NCBI GenBank assembly: GCA_012861695.1
Contig: JAAOOA010000381.1
Coordinates: 299,772-363,771 of the forward strand
Direction of reading: 5' to 3'
DNA length: 64,000 nucleotides
Origin: Trematomus loennbergii
Lineage: Eukaryota > Chordata > Actinopteri > Perciformes > Nototheniidae
Below the pieces are notes generated by a model, which was not told the origin of the DNA, searched no databases, and was given only the letters and a program-made list of their open reading frames with translations. Position numbers and translations under genes: made by a program. Shown in pieces: positions 11,250 through 23,240 of this stretch; position 1 is the stretch's first letter, and the number at the start of each line of letters is the position of its first letter.

Positions 11250-12448
11250 TTAACAAACTTGAGCACAGCATTGTTTATTATCGTATCCTCCATTTACAAA
11301 GCAACATTTAGCATTCGTTGGGAATTGTGTTGGTGTCCACGCGATGAATGCAAATCCAATATTCACTCTCTTTGAGCTCTGTTTTTGGTCCCTACCACAA
11401 AAAAAGAAAACAATATCAGTCTCTTTAGCTGCTAAATGCTTGTAGTCCAGCTGGTCTCTTGCTGTGTCTGTGTGCACACTGTCTGCCACTGAGCAGTCGG
11501 ACTATAGGTTTTTAGAGCATCATCTCCAAAACAGCTGAATTTCGATTTCATATTTTGTTACCTAAGATTCTGTCAGAGATTCTGTCTGTTGAGTGTCACA
11601 CATTCCAACCAAAGCAATATGACAGTACTGATTGTGCCCTGTTGTCTTTGTTGACAGAAAAGTTACATTATGATATTAAAAACAAGTAAAAGGAAACAAC
11701 TAAATATAAATATATACTGGTTTTTTAGGAACTTGGAATGGTTGAGTGGCTGATTTGTAATGGGGATGTGCCCTTTCAAACAGTGTCAGTGGGTACAATG
11801 TGTGAGAATGTGCTATACTCAATTCACAACTTACCTAAACATTTCCCTTCTTGTGCTGCTTAAAGGTGCTACACGTGGAGCTGGGTTTATACGTATGCAG
11901 TAGTGAGGTGTGAAAACATTCAGCTAGGTTGTCCCTGCCCAGGTGTTTCTGCCCAGCTCTCTGACAGCAACAGGCAATTACACACATACCAAAAGGTTGC
12001 CAACAGCTTGTGAAATGTTTTCTTTTGGTTTGTCAGTTTGTGTTTGAATGTCTGTCAAAGCACATTCTGATTATCATCCTTCTTAAAATGCAATGCAAGT
12101 TAAATCACCGCCTTCTAGACAGTGATTCCATTTTTGGGTTTGGTCTTATTAGGCCCTTTTTAAGCATTGATTTTAGTGATTTTATATAATTGTATTATTT
12201 TTCCATGAGTCAGGGCTTTTTTCTTCTGTTTGTGATTACTGTGTTTGATATTCACAGAAGTAGCTGTATTCTGTGTATATATTTGTGTCCTGGGGTTTGT
12301 TGTTCCAGCCGATGCTGCTAAAGAAATAAGATGATTCTCAGATGAAAGAACATGCTTCACGCACTATGATCTAAAGATCGTAAACAAAAATTCAGCATAC
12401 ATATGCTCAAAGTTTATGAGTATAAAAGACAATACTATCAGCTACTGG
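11250..12448. other. Non-coding stretch, nothing recognised
   Basis: About 1.2 kb of AT-rich sequence with only short ORFs and no terminal repeats, RNA genes or domains that I can support. Confidence 0.5.
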
Positions 12449-12589
12449 TAGGGGAGAGTGGGGTGAGATGAGCCAATGTTTACTTATTTTGTCCCGTAGG
12501 CAAGGAAAAACGAGATTGAAGTCAAATGACAACAACAACATTTACTTCAGGATGTCTTCTGTCAATCACACAGAAAGTAATGCATCTAT

Positions 12590-13863
12590 CTCAAAGGGTC
12601 ATGAAAATATGAGACAGTGAGACAGCGGGGGTGCAGCAGCCTGTCGCTGAAGGAGCTGCACAGTGAGGACGGGGTGTCCTGGAGTGGGTGGGACACATTG
12701 TCCTGCAGGGAGGACAGCTTGGCTGCCATTCTCCTCTCTCCCACCACCTCCACAGTGTCCAGAGGACTCCCCAGGACAGAGCTGGCCTTCCTTACCAGTC
12801 TGTTCAGTCTCTTCCCGTCAGCAGCCGAGATGCTGTTGCCCCAGCAGACCACACCATAGAAAATGGCTGATGCAACAACAGAGTCATAAAATGTCTGAAG
12901 GAGTGCCCCCTGCACCCGAAAGACCTGTCTCTTCAGCAGAAAGAGTCTGCTCTGTCCCTTCTTGTACAGAGCAGCATAATTATCAGTCCAGTCCAGTTTA
13001 TTGTTCAGATGAACACCCAGGTATTTGTAAGATTTCACGATCTCAATGTCCGCTCCCTGGATGTTCACTGGTGTCGGGGGGAGTGTTGCTGCCGTCTGAA
13101 ATCCACCACCAGCTCCTTGGTCTTCCCTGCGTTGAGCTGGAGGTGGTTCCTCTGGCACCAGAGGGTGAAGTCCTGCGTCAGCTCCCTGTACTCCCTGTCG
13201 TCCTCGTTGGAGATGAGGCCAACGATGGCGGAGTCGTCAGAGAACTTCTGCAGGTGACAGGTAGCAGTTTTGTGGGTGAAGTCTGCAGTGTAGAGGTTGA
13301 TTGATGGTCTCACAAGGGGCATGACTGATCAAATCTATTGAAGAAGTTATTCAAGTCGTTTGCCCACTGACGGTCCCCCGGACCGCTGACGTTCCTCTGC
13401 TGCAGCTGTTCTTCCATCCTCTTCCTGTAGCTGTTTTTCCCCTCTCTGATTTTCCACCTCAGCTTCCTCTGTACAGTCTTTAGCTCCTCTCTGTTGCCAG
13501 ATCTGAAGGCCCCCCCTTTGTCCTTCAGGAGAGCCTTTATTTCAGGGGTAATCCAGGGTTTGTTGTTGGGAAAACAGCGTACAGTCCTGGTTGGTACAAC
13601 GTTTTCCTCACAGAAGTTAATGTAATCCGTGATGCAGTCTGTAAGGCTGTTGATGTCCTCCCCGTGGGAGTCCGTGAACACATCCCACGCAGTAGTGTCA
13701 AAACAGTCTTTCAGGGCCTCCTCAGACTCCTCAGACCACTTCTTCACGGTGCGTGTGGGCACCAGAGGTTGATACACAGGCAGGAGGTGAACCAGGTTGT
13801 GATCAGAACAGCCCAGGGGAGGAAGGGGGGATGAGCTGTATGCATCCTTGGTGTTGGCATACA
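12590..13863 (-). pseudogene. LINE (L2/Rex-like), RT tail and endonuclease-RT linker
   Basis: On the minus strand, 13,856-13,330 reads a linker with SDHNLVHLLPVYQPLVP, PNNKPWITPEIKALLKDK and WKIREGKNSYRKRMEEQL. A jump in the protein at about 13,320 deletes most of the reverse transcriptase. Reading then continues with FSDDSAIVGLI (catalytic block, Ala of the usual FADD changed to Ser), WCQRNHLQLNAGKTKELVVDF, IVKSYKYLGVHLNNKLDW and FYDSVVASAIFYGVVCWGNS. These are jockey-superfamily LINE blocks of teleost L2/Rex type. The reading is interrupted at 13,864 by a hAT MITE and resumes at 16,409. Confidence 0.85.
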
Positions 13864-14199
13864 CAGGGTTCCCGCGGGGTCTTAAAAAGTCTTAAAAAAT
13901 CTTAAATTTGATAATCTGAATTTAAGGCCTTAAAAAGGTCTTAAATATGACCAAAAAAATAAGAAAGGCATTAAATATGATTTCGAAGGTCTTAAAAATG
14001 ATGGGATTTGAAAGGTACTTCTGTGTTGCGATCGCGTCTAAATGTGTTTTGGGGGAAATGTCCGGGCGGCAAAGTAACCAGTACGGTAATAGCCTTTCAG
14101 TTCCCCCCAACAATCTGTATTGAAATAAATCAACATGGAACCAGTAATCACTAACTTTGTTTCCCCCGGCCCTTATTGGAGAACACCCAGCTAGTAACC

Positions 14200-15779
14200 C
14201 AGGGTTGCCAACTCTCACGCATCTGGCGTGTGACACACGCTTTCACTCTCAATCTCACGCTCTCACGCTGCCCAAACTATTCTCACGCCAAAAACAAGAA
14301 TACCGAAGACTAGAAACGGTTTTGAAAACTTTTGTCACGTAGTGATCGTCTTCTCAATAGAACATCTTTGATAATGTCTTCTGGCCAATCAGAATCACGA
14401 TAACGGCGTGGTGTTGTTGCAGGAAGTCCCGACGGAGAATACTTTTGCGGTAGTACATCTCTATACATCGATACAACATTACGTGTTGATAGAAATCAAC
14501 ACGTAATGAAATAAGACCCCACGGTTTGATGATTGATAGGTGTGTGGGCTGTCTTTCATTTTGACACACAGAACAATGGGGGCTATCCACCCTTATCCAC
14601 AATGTAAAGTAATTCACACAGCCTCTTCCCTCTTCTCTCTGTGAGGAGCAGCAGGTTCAGCTTTCAGAACAAAGTAACAAAAAACTAAATGGCATTCATT
14701 TTTTTAAATATGTCGTGTAGTAATAGATTTATTTATTTTTCTTCTCAAGAGAGTACCAGAATGTGTATTTTAAAAAAATCTCCTGGGGGAGAATCCCCCC
14801 AGACCCCCCTGCAGGGGTTGGGTTTTCAGCATGTCAACTCTTTCACCTGTGGGGAAATTGCAGGATTGGCTCCAGGTCGCCCTTTTTATTTACTACAAGA
14901 CAAATGTGCCTTTTTATTTCATACAGTTCAATTTGGATTGAGACAGGGAAATAATCTAAACCTCACGCGTGGCGTTTCACTGTCGGGGGGAGCGTGTATG
15001 TAATTACATTGCAAATACTGACTTGAGCCCCACCACTGTATGGGTTAGCCCTACCATAGATTACCCAACAAAAATACTCTGGAGCCGCAACTGCCGACCC
15101 GTATTGCGCATGCGCAGATCTAAGATCCAGTAGAAATGATAAAAAAGTAAAAGTCTGCTGCTTATTGTTCTACTAGGCCAAAATAGAGTCAAAGAGTATA
15201 TGAGAGTGAGAGTGTGTTAATTAATATATTTGGCAGTTTGGAGTAAGTCTGTAGATTTGTTTGTGTGTGTGTGTTTCATGTATAGGCCTCTCACGATAAT
15301 TAATTTTGTTGGATACATTTTCCCGGAAATTATTGCGATAAACGATAATATTGTCGGCACCGTTGTATGACCATTTTAGACCACTGACATAATGATAATA
15401 TATATAATTTCAAGTACATCCTTTCAAACTGCTAGTCACATCCTCATGTAAATGGCAATTTATCGAGGTCAGAAAAGTTATCGAGTTCATTTTTATTTAT
15501 CGTACGATAAGTCAATTAATTGCTTATCGCGACAGGCACACAATAAAACAGTGGAAACAAACATGTTTGACTTTCATTAGTGAATGAAACTGTGTGCCCT
15601 TTATAGTCTGTGTCCATTATTGTGTATTTGTATATATTGTATATATATCCTATATATATGCTAAGGTCCCGCTGCTGACACGATAGCAGTCATTTCGTGC
15701 GCATATGTGTAATTAAACCGAATTAAACCCATGATATCAAAATCTCACTCCAGCCAGGTACCCAAAGTTGGCAACCCTG
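14200..15779. mobile_element. hAT-type MITE, innermost nest level, perfect TSD
   Basis: Terminal repeats CAGGGTTGCCAACT and AGTTGGCAACCCTG are perfect complements. The 8-bp duplication TAGTAACC is perfect at 14,192-14,199 and 15,780-15,787. Eight-base TSDs with CAGGG termini define hAT elements. The 1,580-bp interior has no transposase. It lies wholly inside the element at 13,864-16,408, so it is the younger of the two. Confidence 0.95.
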
Positions 15780-16186
15780 TAGTAACCTAGCAACCAAGCT
15801 TCAGCTAGCGGCAGTCAGAAACTCATGTATCTTCAAATCTACTTACAAATAAATATGGGGAAGTGTAAGTTCAACCATATGTGGTTGGAAAACATCGAAT
15901 TTAGTGCTTGGTTGAAACCAGTGGAGGGAACGTGTTTGAGGCCCGCTGCACTTTTTGCAAAATAAATTTGCGTTTGTTTTGCTAATGTAGCGTTAGCTAG
16001 TGCAGCGTTAGCTAGTGCAGCAGCTCCCGCAACAACACCGGGGGACCTCCGGGCGACGTTTGGGTCTACGTCAACCCTAAAAGCGGAGGTGCTGTAGATG
16101 CTAAATACCGTAGTTAAACACCAATCATACAACAGCAACGATGAAAGATTGTAGCCAAGGCAGCAGAGCTCTGAATATAGCTCTTG

Positions 16187-16337
<151 letters not shown>

Positions 16338-16408
16338 CTATTCAAAGTGGTCTTAAAAAGGTCTTAAAAAGTCTTACATTTGAGTTAGCGAAACCTGCAG
16401 GAACCCTG

Positions 16409-16975
16409 CATACAGTAAGTCCAGAGTTGTATTGCCTCTGGTGGTGCAGGTAACATATTGTTTGAAAGTGGGCAGAGTTTTTGAGAGAGATGCATGATTG
16501 AAGTCTCCAGAGATCAGGAGAAGAGCATTTGGGTGTTGTGTCTGCAGTCTGTTTACAGTAGAGCTGATGACGTCACATGCCTCTTCAGCGTTGGAAGAGG
16601 GGGAATATATGCAGCTATCACGATAACATGTGTGAATTCCCGAGGTAAATAATGTGTCAGCCCCGCGATCTCGTCCATCTTGTTCGGGAGAGATCTAACA
16701 TTCCCCATGATGATGGATGGAAGGACAGGTCTGTATCGTCTCCTCCTGGCTCGCAGCTTTTTCCTGGCACGGCGTCCCCGTCTCCTTCTCCTCAGCTCGT
16801 GGGGAACAACGGGTCTATCGCCGGTTAGCATCGCCATGCTACGGAAGGCTAACAGCTGATCCCGAGTGTAAACAATGGGACGTTCACTGCACGAGGAAAC
16901 CCCGGACACGGTAGTATTGGAGTAGAACACTTTTCTGGTGGCTGAATAGCCCCCCTCTCTCCGCGCCGTTCGTTG
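16409..16975 (-). pseudogene. LINE (L2/Rex-like), endonuclease region and 5' part
   Basis: This is the 5' part of the LINE seen at 12,590-13,863. Minus-strand reading gives RRRRYRPVLPSIIMGNVRSL then PNKMDEIAGL (start of the apurinic-type endonuclease), and after an internal loss YIPP, NALLLISGDFNHASL (GDFN catalytic block) and CTTRGNTTLDLLY at the junction. The central endonuclease block with the usual TETWL motif is missing. The upstream arginine-rich stretch (about 16,745-16,800) is typical of the N-terminus of these LINEs. Confidence 0.85.
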
Positions 16976-17101
16976 AATGAGGCTGAAATCTCTATTAAAA
17001 TAAGAAAGGAATTGAAAACACCGGAATCAAAATTATAACAAATTATCTGAGTTTACTGGTAGGAAATAGAACAATTATACAAGTTATACAGAGTACTCTG
17101 G

Positions 17102-17222
17102 ACTTCAGGTTTGTGATGCGGTTTACAGATAGACAGACCAGCCTTCAGGAAACGAGAAGTACAGACTTCAAGTTTGGGATGCGGTTTACACGTCTCTAGA
17201 CCTGCCTTCAGCAAACAAGAAG
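17102..17222. repeat. Two-copy tandem repeat, unit about 60 bp
   Basis: GACTTCAGGTTTGTGATGCG at 17,101 and GACTTCAAGTTTGGGATGCG near 17,164 begin two diverged copies that also share GGTTTACA, CTGCCTTCAG-like and CAAGAAG-like words. Confidence 0.75.
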
Positions 17223-17709
17223 CATTTTACACTCAAAATCATCAGTATTTCTACCTACTTTTGGGGCGGAGATTTGTCAAGTCTTCCTTCCCACTTTACT
17301 CCCAAGCGAATCAGCAGAGCCCCTGGGGAGGGGCTGTTTAAACTGACCACCTCCTCCAAGTGCCCTGATTGGCTGGATTCGCTTCTGGCCGAGGTCAATC
17401 AGAGTTTCGAACAGACTGATATCCCCAACCACACCAGGTCAAAAGTCAATGTTTATCTTTACCTCATCTTTCTCTACATTCCTTTTCCCAGGGGATATTT
17501 TCACCTAAACTTCCCTCCTTCCGACCTTTAAACTCTTCTCCCCTTATTTTACGATGTCTTTAACGACTTAGTGACCGCATCTGGCTCTTAGTGTTGATAA
17601 GGATCAATGTTGGTGTGTAAGACACAGAATCTCTAAGTCAGTGAATTTAAAAGTGAGAATAACATTCTTTTTCTAAGTGATTATCAAAACCCGTTTGTGA
17701 TTACATAAA

Positions 17710-17838
17710 AACAGTTCAAACAATATATGTTAACTACAATACAATTCAAAACAATATATGTTAACTACAATACAATTCAAAACAATATATGTTTACTAAA
17801 ATACAATTCAAAATAATACATGTTTACTTCAATACAGT
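17710..17838. repeat. 31-bp minisatellite, four copies
   Basis: Repeats of ATACAATTCAAAACAATATA plus TGTTAACTACA; the last two copies are diverged. The array lies in the non-coding right part of the TIR element. Confidence 0.9.
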
Positions 17839-18809
17839 GTAGAATCATATCTCTTTCCTTCAGTAGTGAACAGAAAAAAATCTAAAAACAGTGCGAAAAA
17901 TATGGGCTTGACATCCATAGTATAAGTTAAACAAAAGTATATACAATAAAAAACTATACTCAGTGTGAGTAAGAGCTGCTGTAACAGGCTGCCACTCGCG
18001 CGGTGCCGGAACCGGAATAACCGGAAGTCATTCATGTTATCAGATGTGGTTATTCTCTCATCTGTCTATCACTTTAGCCAGATTGTCAAATAACTACTCC
18101 ACTGTAGTTATTGAAGGCTGTAGCCCTTCCTAAAGATGTTGCTTCAGGCATACGGCAGAAAAGATCGTGGCGTGCCTTAAAATTATTGAACCAATCTAGA
18201 CCTCAAATAATATAATTCATTCTATCAAGATACTGTATTGAGCTACATAAGACCAGTTCATCTTATTTAACCTAGTGAACCATGTGATCTTTTGCAGACC
18301 CTACCTGCTAAACCCTTCTCTTTCCAGTTGTTTAAAACATTAAAAAACAAATCAGTTGTGTAAAACTACATTGAAATACCAATTGATACTATAGAGACTT
18401 AACTTATCTTCAGTGCCTCATGGGGGGTTAAGTTGAACCACAGCCACTTTTTGAATAATAACTGTCTAGTTTAGTCCTTCATGCTAATCTTTAGCTAAAT
18501 GATTCACATGGTTTCACACCTTGCTAAATAACCAACATGTATGATACATATTTTCAGACCTGGATTAATTTGCTTTGACAGAACACTAATTATACCTGAC
18601 ATGTTGAAAATGTACTTTGACAAACTGAACATGGTTTATTGTGAGTAAAACACATTTACCTCTTTACCATGTGCTTCTCCATCAGGGCCAAATATAAATG
18701 ATGGGTGCTTCCTGAATGTATGGTCCATATGACAAAAATGTGCACAGTTCCCTAGATAAAGGGGGTGGATGAACTTACCCACTGGCTCATTTTACCTCAC
18801 TCTCCCCTA

Positions 18810-19129
18810 GTGGTGTTGGTAATAATGGTAATGCCCTCCAAACGTTCCACAATTCAGAAACCAGGGCATTGAACAGGTGAGAAGGTGTCTGTTACAGCTT
18901 TAAAGAAAGTCAGTGTGACTTTTGAAAAATGTATAACAATCTACTCAAAAATAAGAAGTGGAATTCATAAGCAGTGAAATAAATCTGCTTGATATGTGGA
19001 GTTATCTGACAATACAGCTCACTGACTATGACTCTTCTCTACTTCTGAACCAAACCAATAGCCATGATCCTTTAACTGTCCACAGTGTGACGACATCCCA
19101 AGTTATAAAGGCTTTCATTCAATGAAAGG
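18810..19129. other. Non-coding spacer
   Basis: About 320 bp between the TIR element and the next MITE. No coding or structural signal is visible. Confidence 0.5.
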
Positions 19130-19635
19130 GGACCTATCATGCAAAATGCACTTTTTGATGTCTTTTATACATAAATATGTGTCCCCGGTGTGTCAGGGAA
19201 CTCACGCAGCGTCAGAAAATAAAACCCTCTCTCTTTTCCTCCGTACCCAAATCTCTAAAAACGGGGATACAACGGAGCTGATCCAGATTTGCGTCCGATA
19301 TGACGTAATATCGGCGGCGGACCCACAGCACTATCAGAAACGTTGCTATCAGAAACAATGCCCGACTGTTTTGGACGTAAAATGCTCTGTGTTTACATTA
19401 GCATCGCTAACACTCAGAGCTATCCTGTACTGGAGAGCATGTGTGTGAAGAAGCAGGAAATAAAAAGGAATTCACCTTGTGACCGGCAAGAGAGAAAGCC
19501 TTTGAGCTCCATACTGTTTCAGAAATAATCCTTGATCTAATAATCCTTGCGTTTCATCACCGCAGCATTTTAGACAGTATCTTCCAGGTCCCGCATTAGC
19601 CAGCATAAGCTCCGCCCCCTCTTACTTGTATCTTT
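19130..19635. mobile_element. Kolobok/T2-like MITE, truncated copy
   Basis: It begins AGGGGACCTATCATGCAAAA and shares the following CTTTTTGATGTCTTTTATA, ATATGTGTCCCCGGTGT and CCAAATCTCTAAAAA words with the complete copy at 45,878-46,366. The matching right terminus (GCATGATAGGTCC) is absent, so the copy is truncated or recombined at its right end. Confidence 0.75.
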
Positions 19636-20854
19636 TTCAGTAAAAAAAAAAAAATAGCTTTATTTTTTTTAGCCTTTATTTATACAGGTGAAAATCTCAT
19701 TAGGCGCATTCACACCAAGTACTTTTCCCACAATAGTTCATGAGAACTTTAGTTCATGAGAGCTCTTTTAGTTCTGATGAACTAAAGCAGATCGCGTTCA
19801 CACCAAAATGAGTTCCTGGGGTGGATTAGGCAAATGAGCCGCTGACGTCACTTCTTCTTCTTCTGCTTTGGGTTTACTGGCAGGCCGCAAACAACTTCAC
19901 GGCGAGTACAGTAGGTGGCGGTATGCACCTTAAAGTTGCAATCCGCCAAAAAAACCGAGAGAAAAAGAAGAAGAAAAACCTCCCGCGCCCACTTGCTGTA
20001 TATGAGGCGTCTGTTTACCTTCCGACCTCAGACATGAGCTTCGTCTGAGTTATTTAAGCAAACACAAATACAGATCGTCGACCAGTCAAATGCAATAGCA
20101 ATGCTGATTCGGAAGCGAAGGCGGTTAAGAAGGATTGACAAAAGGATTGGACGACGACATGCACGCGCTACGCTACGTGTGAAATGAATAAACTGTGCCA
20201 GGTGTGTCGTATGCACACTAAATAGGCTCAGCAGCTAACACACCTTTATTATATATCCTCCTGAGAACAACTGCATCCGTCTGCCATGAACCCTACAGAA
20301 ACCTACGTGTTAGTTTTGGCCCATAGTGGCCTCCATTTGTGTCGTGTAAAATGGGGGAAATCAAAAGTTAGCAAATCCCCATGTCATGTTCATAAAAACA
20401 TTTAGTTTTAGGTCAAATAATTATTACACTGCTCTGAAACTCACTACACTAACTCCTAAGATGTTCCCTTACTATAATTAATTAAAAATATTGAACTCAC
20501 AACACTGGTAATAACTTAACCATTTCTCTTTCTATAAATAAATAGTGCTTGTGTTGGACGCCATTTTGAAATACAATGAAATTATCTTTTGAAAGCCACA
20601 ATAAATAAAGCTTCGCCAGTTTATAACCGATGAAACCTGATGGTATCAGAATAATAACTTACATGTGATGTATCATGCTACACAGGTCACTGTAAAGATA
20701 AAGTGTCAGAGGAGAAATAAGCAAGCTTAGTTACATGAAATGTAATGAAAAATGTAAGATACAGGCTCCGTTTAATCGCCATGTAGGTTCTCTTTTATTG
20801 CACACTCAAGACAATATCAATAACAGCATCACGCTGTCCCAGGTGTGTCCTATG

Positions 20855-21030
20855 TGTTGTATATATTTAGACTATGGACTACGACATTTAGGTTGACCGT
20901 TTATTCAACACGTTGTTGCACACGCTCCATGACAACACAACAACAACCAACAGTATCCGGTTCACACATCCCCAAACTCCCGGTGCCATCTTAAAGGCAC
21001 AGTCACACCTGATGTGACACATACATAACA
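20855..21030 (-). repeat. gypsy 3' LTR
   Basis: 176-bp LTR, identical to 22,710-22,884 by eye except for one extra TA step near 20,861. The polypurine tract lies beside it at 21,031-21,045. Confidence 0.93.
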
Positions 21031-21169
21031 TTTACCCCCCCCCACAAGGAACCCAATTAACTTTGAGCTATCTACTCTAGATGAACTGGGTAGACTGCCA
21101 GTCACCAGCATAGCCATGTGGATTATTCTGCCACGCAACAGACTATGCTCTGAACATTACCCCTGAGAA

Positions 21170-22072
21170 TCACAAGCTCACAATATAGTCCTCCAAGTAT
21201 CTTGGTCTGACCCGGACACGGGCCGGATGAGCTTCAGGACGAACCACTGGCTCAACCGGCTCAGGTGGGAACCCGGCTGGACCCTGCAACAGCTCATCAG
21301 GAAAAGCAAAGTCCCCGTCCTCCCCGGGCCCTGGGTCCACGATGGGGGGCGGTGCCACCTTCCGAAGCCGGCTTGCATGCCACCGTGATCCGTCGGCCAG
21401 ACGAAAGGTGGCTGACCCCAGTTGAGCGGTGACCTTCATCGGCGCCGTCCAGAAGGATAGCAGCTTGTGGTCCCGGTTAGGACGGTGAATCCTGACCCAA
21501 TCCCCCACTGTGAAGGCAGGCGCTCTCACCCTGCGTCTCTTGTCGAACCGCTGCTTCATGCGGCGCTGAGCCTCTGCGACCCTGGCGCTCTGGCAGGGTG
21601 CGGCTGTTGGCGTGACGGCCGCCGGGGCCCGTAACCGATCCAAAGGAAGCTGGAGCTCACGGCCCATCATCAAGAGGGCTGGGGAGCTGCCGGTAGTTGA
21701 ATGCGGCGTCGCCCGGTAGTGAAGCAGGGTGCGGAGCAGCGCGGCTGAGAACGGAAGACCATCTGCCAGGTGTGCTCTGATCCCGTTCTTTAGGGTTTGG
21801 TTGAACCTTTCCACCCCCCCATTTGCTTGCGGGTGGTAGAAAGCTGCCGCTGAGTGGATGGTCGTCGGTGCGTGCGGCCCAGACGTACGTGGAGGTGGGC
21901 TGTCGGTTGCAGGAACAGAGCGACAGACCCGTGCGAAATGGTTCTGTCTGCCACAGCGTTGACACCTCTGTCCTTTGGCAGGGCAGTTTGGAGCTCGACT
22001 CTGGTGCGATGATGAGCCACAATTACCACAGGCCCGGCGTGCTGCCGTACCCTGGCGTGCTGCAAAGTTCAC
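21170..22072 (-). CDS. gag nucleocapsid fused to integrase C-terminus
   Basis: One open frame of about 300 codons. Its N-terminal part is nucleocapsid: CGNCGSSSHQ followed by CQRCGRQNHFARVC, a CX2CX4HX4C zinc knuckle. After PRTSGPHAPTTIHSAAA it changes abruptly to integrase: FYHPQANGGVERFNQTLK contains the last catalytic Glu, and TVGDWVRIHRP with the following FWTAPMKVTAQLG is the C-terminal chromatin/GPY-like region. The whole of protease, RT, RNase H and the N-terminal two thirds of integrase are missing, yet the joint is in frame. The deletion could be old in the family or private to this copy. It cannot supply catalysis alone. Confidence 0.85.
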   Translation of the reverse strand: MNFAARQGTAARRACGNCGSSSHQSRAPNCPAKGQRCQRCGRQNHFARVCRSVPATDSPPPRTSGPHAPTTIHSAAAFYHPQANGGVERFNQTLKNGIRAHLADGLPFSAALLRTLLHYRATPHSTTGSSPALLMMGRELQLPLDRLRAPAAVTPTAAPCQSARVAEAQRRMKQRFDKRRRVRAPAFTVGDWVRIHRPNRDHKLLSFWTAPMKVTAQLGSATFRLADGSRWHASRLRKVAPPPIVDPGPGEDGDFAFPDELLQGPAGFPPEPVEPVVRPEAHPARVRVRPRYLEDYIVSL

Positions 22073-22133
22073 ATCAAAGTTGTCCTCAGGGAAAACCTCC
22101 CGGGAGGCTCCATGGGTAGCGCCACTGTTTGAG

Positions 22134-22694
22134 TTAGTAGCATGGGTCTGTGGGAAAAGAACTGGAGGAGGGAGCTAGCTGTGATGCTAAGGCTGCTGCT
22201 GACTCAAGCTGGAAAGCTACCTCCACTGCTCTTGTTAAAGTGAGCTGGTCTGTCATCATTAGCAACTTTTCTCTGAGCTTCGAGCTGTTAGTGTGCTCAG
22301 CCAGCTGATCCCATATTAGTTCATCTTCTTCTTTACAGAGGCTGGCTAGTCCCCTCAGATCAGCCACGTAATGGTGGACGGACTCACCCGCCTGTTGCCG
22401 GCGTTGCCGAAAAACAATCCGCCGGAGCATAACATTTTGTGGAGCAGCAAAGTGTCCAGTGAGCAGTGTAACACAGTCCTCATATTTCGGAGCAAGTCCG
22501 AGAGTCCGAAAAATCCGCTGTCCCTCGCTGCCCAGCGTGTGTATCAGCAGGGCTTTCTTCCTGTCGTCGTTAGCTTCAGCTAGCCCCGCGGCTACTATGA
22601 ACGTTTCGAAGGACTCAAGCCAGCGAACCCACGGAATCGGCGGTTCGCCCGGCAGTGCGAGGAACGGGGAGAGAGGTGAGAGTAGAGAATCCAT
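22134..22694 (-). CDS. gypsy gag, capsid part
   Basis: Starts at the ATG 15 bases inside the 5' LTR boundary (MDSLLSPLSPFL). It has a Ty3/gypsy-type capsid region with PWVRWLESFETF, HTLGSEGQRIFRTLG, YEDCVTLLTGHFA and FRQRRQQAGESVHHYVADLR, and ends at 22,134. A frame change near 22,150, in a T/C run, separates it from the nucleocapsid frame that continues to 22,072 and beyond. Without that break, gag and the fused integrase tail would be one reading frame. Confidence 0.85.
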   Translation of the reverse strand: MDSLLSPLSPFLALPGEPPIPWVRWLESFETFIVAAGLAEANDDRKKALLIHTLGSEGQRIFRTLGLAPKYEDCVTLLTGHFAAPQNVMLRRIVFRQRRQQAGESVHHYVADLRGLASLCKEEDELIWDQLAEHTNSSKLREKLLMMTDQLTLTRAVEVAFQLESAAALASQLAPSSSSFPTDPCY

Positions 22695-22709
22695 AATCCT
22701 CGTCGCCAA

Positions 22710-22884
22710 TGTTGTATTATTTAGACTATGGACTACGACATTTAGGTTGACCGTTTATTCAACACGTTGTTGCACACGCTCCATGACAACACAACAACAA
22801 CCAACAGTATCCGGTTCACACATCCCCAAACTCCCGGTGCCATCTTAAAGGCACAGTCACACCTGATGTGACACATACATAACA
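22710..22884 (-). repeat. gypsy 5' LTR
   Basis: 175-bp LTR bordering gag; on the minus strand it is the 5' copy. It begins (plus strand) TGTTGTATTATTTAGAC and ends ACATACATAACA. Confidence 0.93.
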
Positions 22885-23061
22885 GTATGCATGTAAATAG
22901 AAGTTAACATTTTCAATATCAAATAAAGTGTCAGTAGTATCAAAACATATATATATATATAATAACAATAGATAGGCTCAGCAGCAGACACACCTTAGTG
23001 CAAAGTGAAGTGTCAGTATTAATAACAGTGACATATATATAATCACAATAATACAAAATGA

Positions 23062-23200
23062 ACTGTCCCAGGTGTAGGCAATTTGGGGTGAAGTGTCTTG
23101 CCCAGGGACACAACGACATGCTGACTGCAGTGGGGTTTGAACCTGTGCTCCCCTGATCCGAACACCAACGCACCAGACCACTGCACCACACGCCTCCCAA
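23062..23200 (-). repeat. tRNA-derived SINE, minus copy
   Basis: The complement reads GAGGCGTGTGGTGCAGTGG (A-box region), then GGTTCAAACCCC-type B box and CATGTCGTTGTGTCCCTGG. It matches the head of the SINE at 23,806 in the opposite orientation and lacks the tail. Confidence 0.8.
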
Positions 23201-23240
23201 CAAGTCATTGTACAGTTTATCAACGACGACAAGTTTTTCT

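Larger units (their letters stand above)
20855..22884 (-). mobile_element. Ty3/gypsy retrotransposon, internally deleted, young
   Basis: Two long terminal repeats (20,855-21,030 and 22,710-22,884) enclose 1.7 kb read on the minus strand. The LTRs start TG and end CA and differ by one length change in an AT run. A purine tract (GTGGGGGGGGG, complement of 21,031-21,045) precedes the 3' LTR at 21,030. The word TTGGCGACGAGGAT directly follows the 5' LTR and is the candidate primer-binding site. Left and right flanks CTATG and GTATG are a 4/5 match to a 5-bp TSD. The interior keeps gag and the integrase C-terminus; protease, RT, RNase H and most of integrase are gone. Confidence 0.92.

Noticed and set aside
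20028..20216. Minus-strand ORF at 20.0-20.2 kb as a Harbinger transposase N-terminus
   Set aside because: Short, without catalytic or helix-turn-helix motifs; could not be supported.
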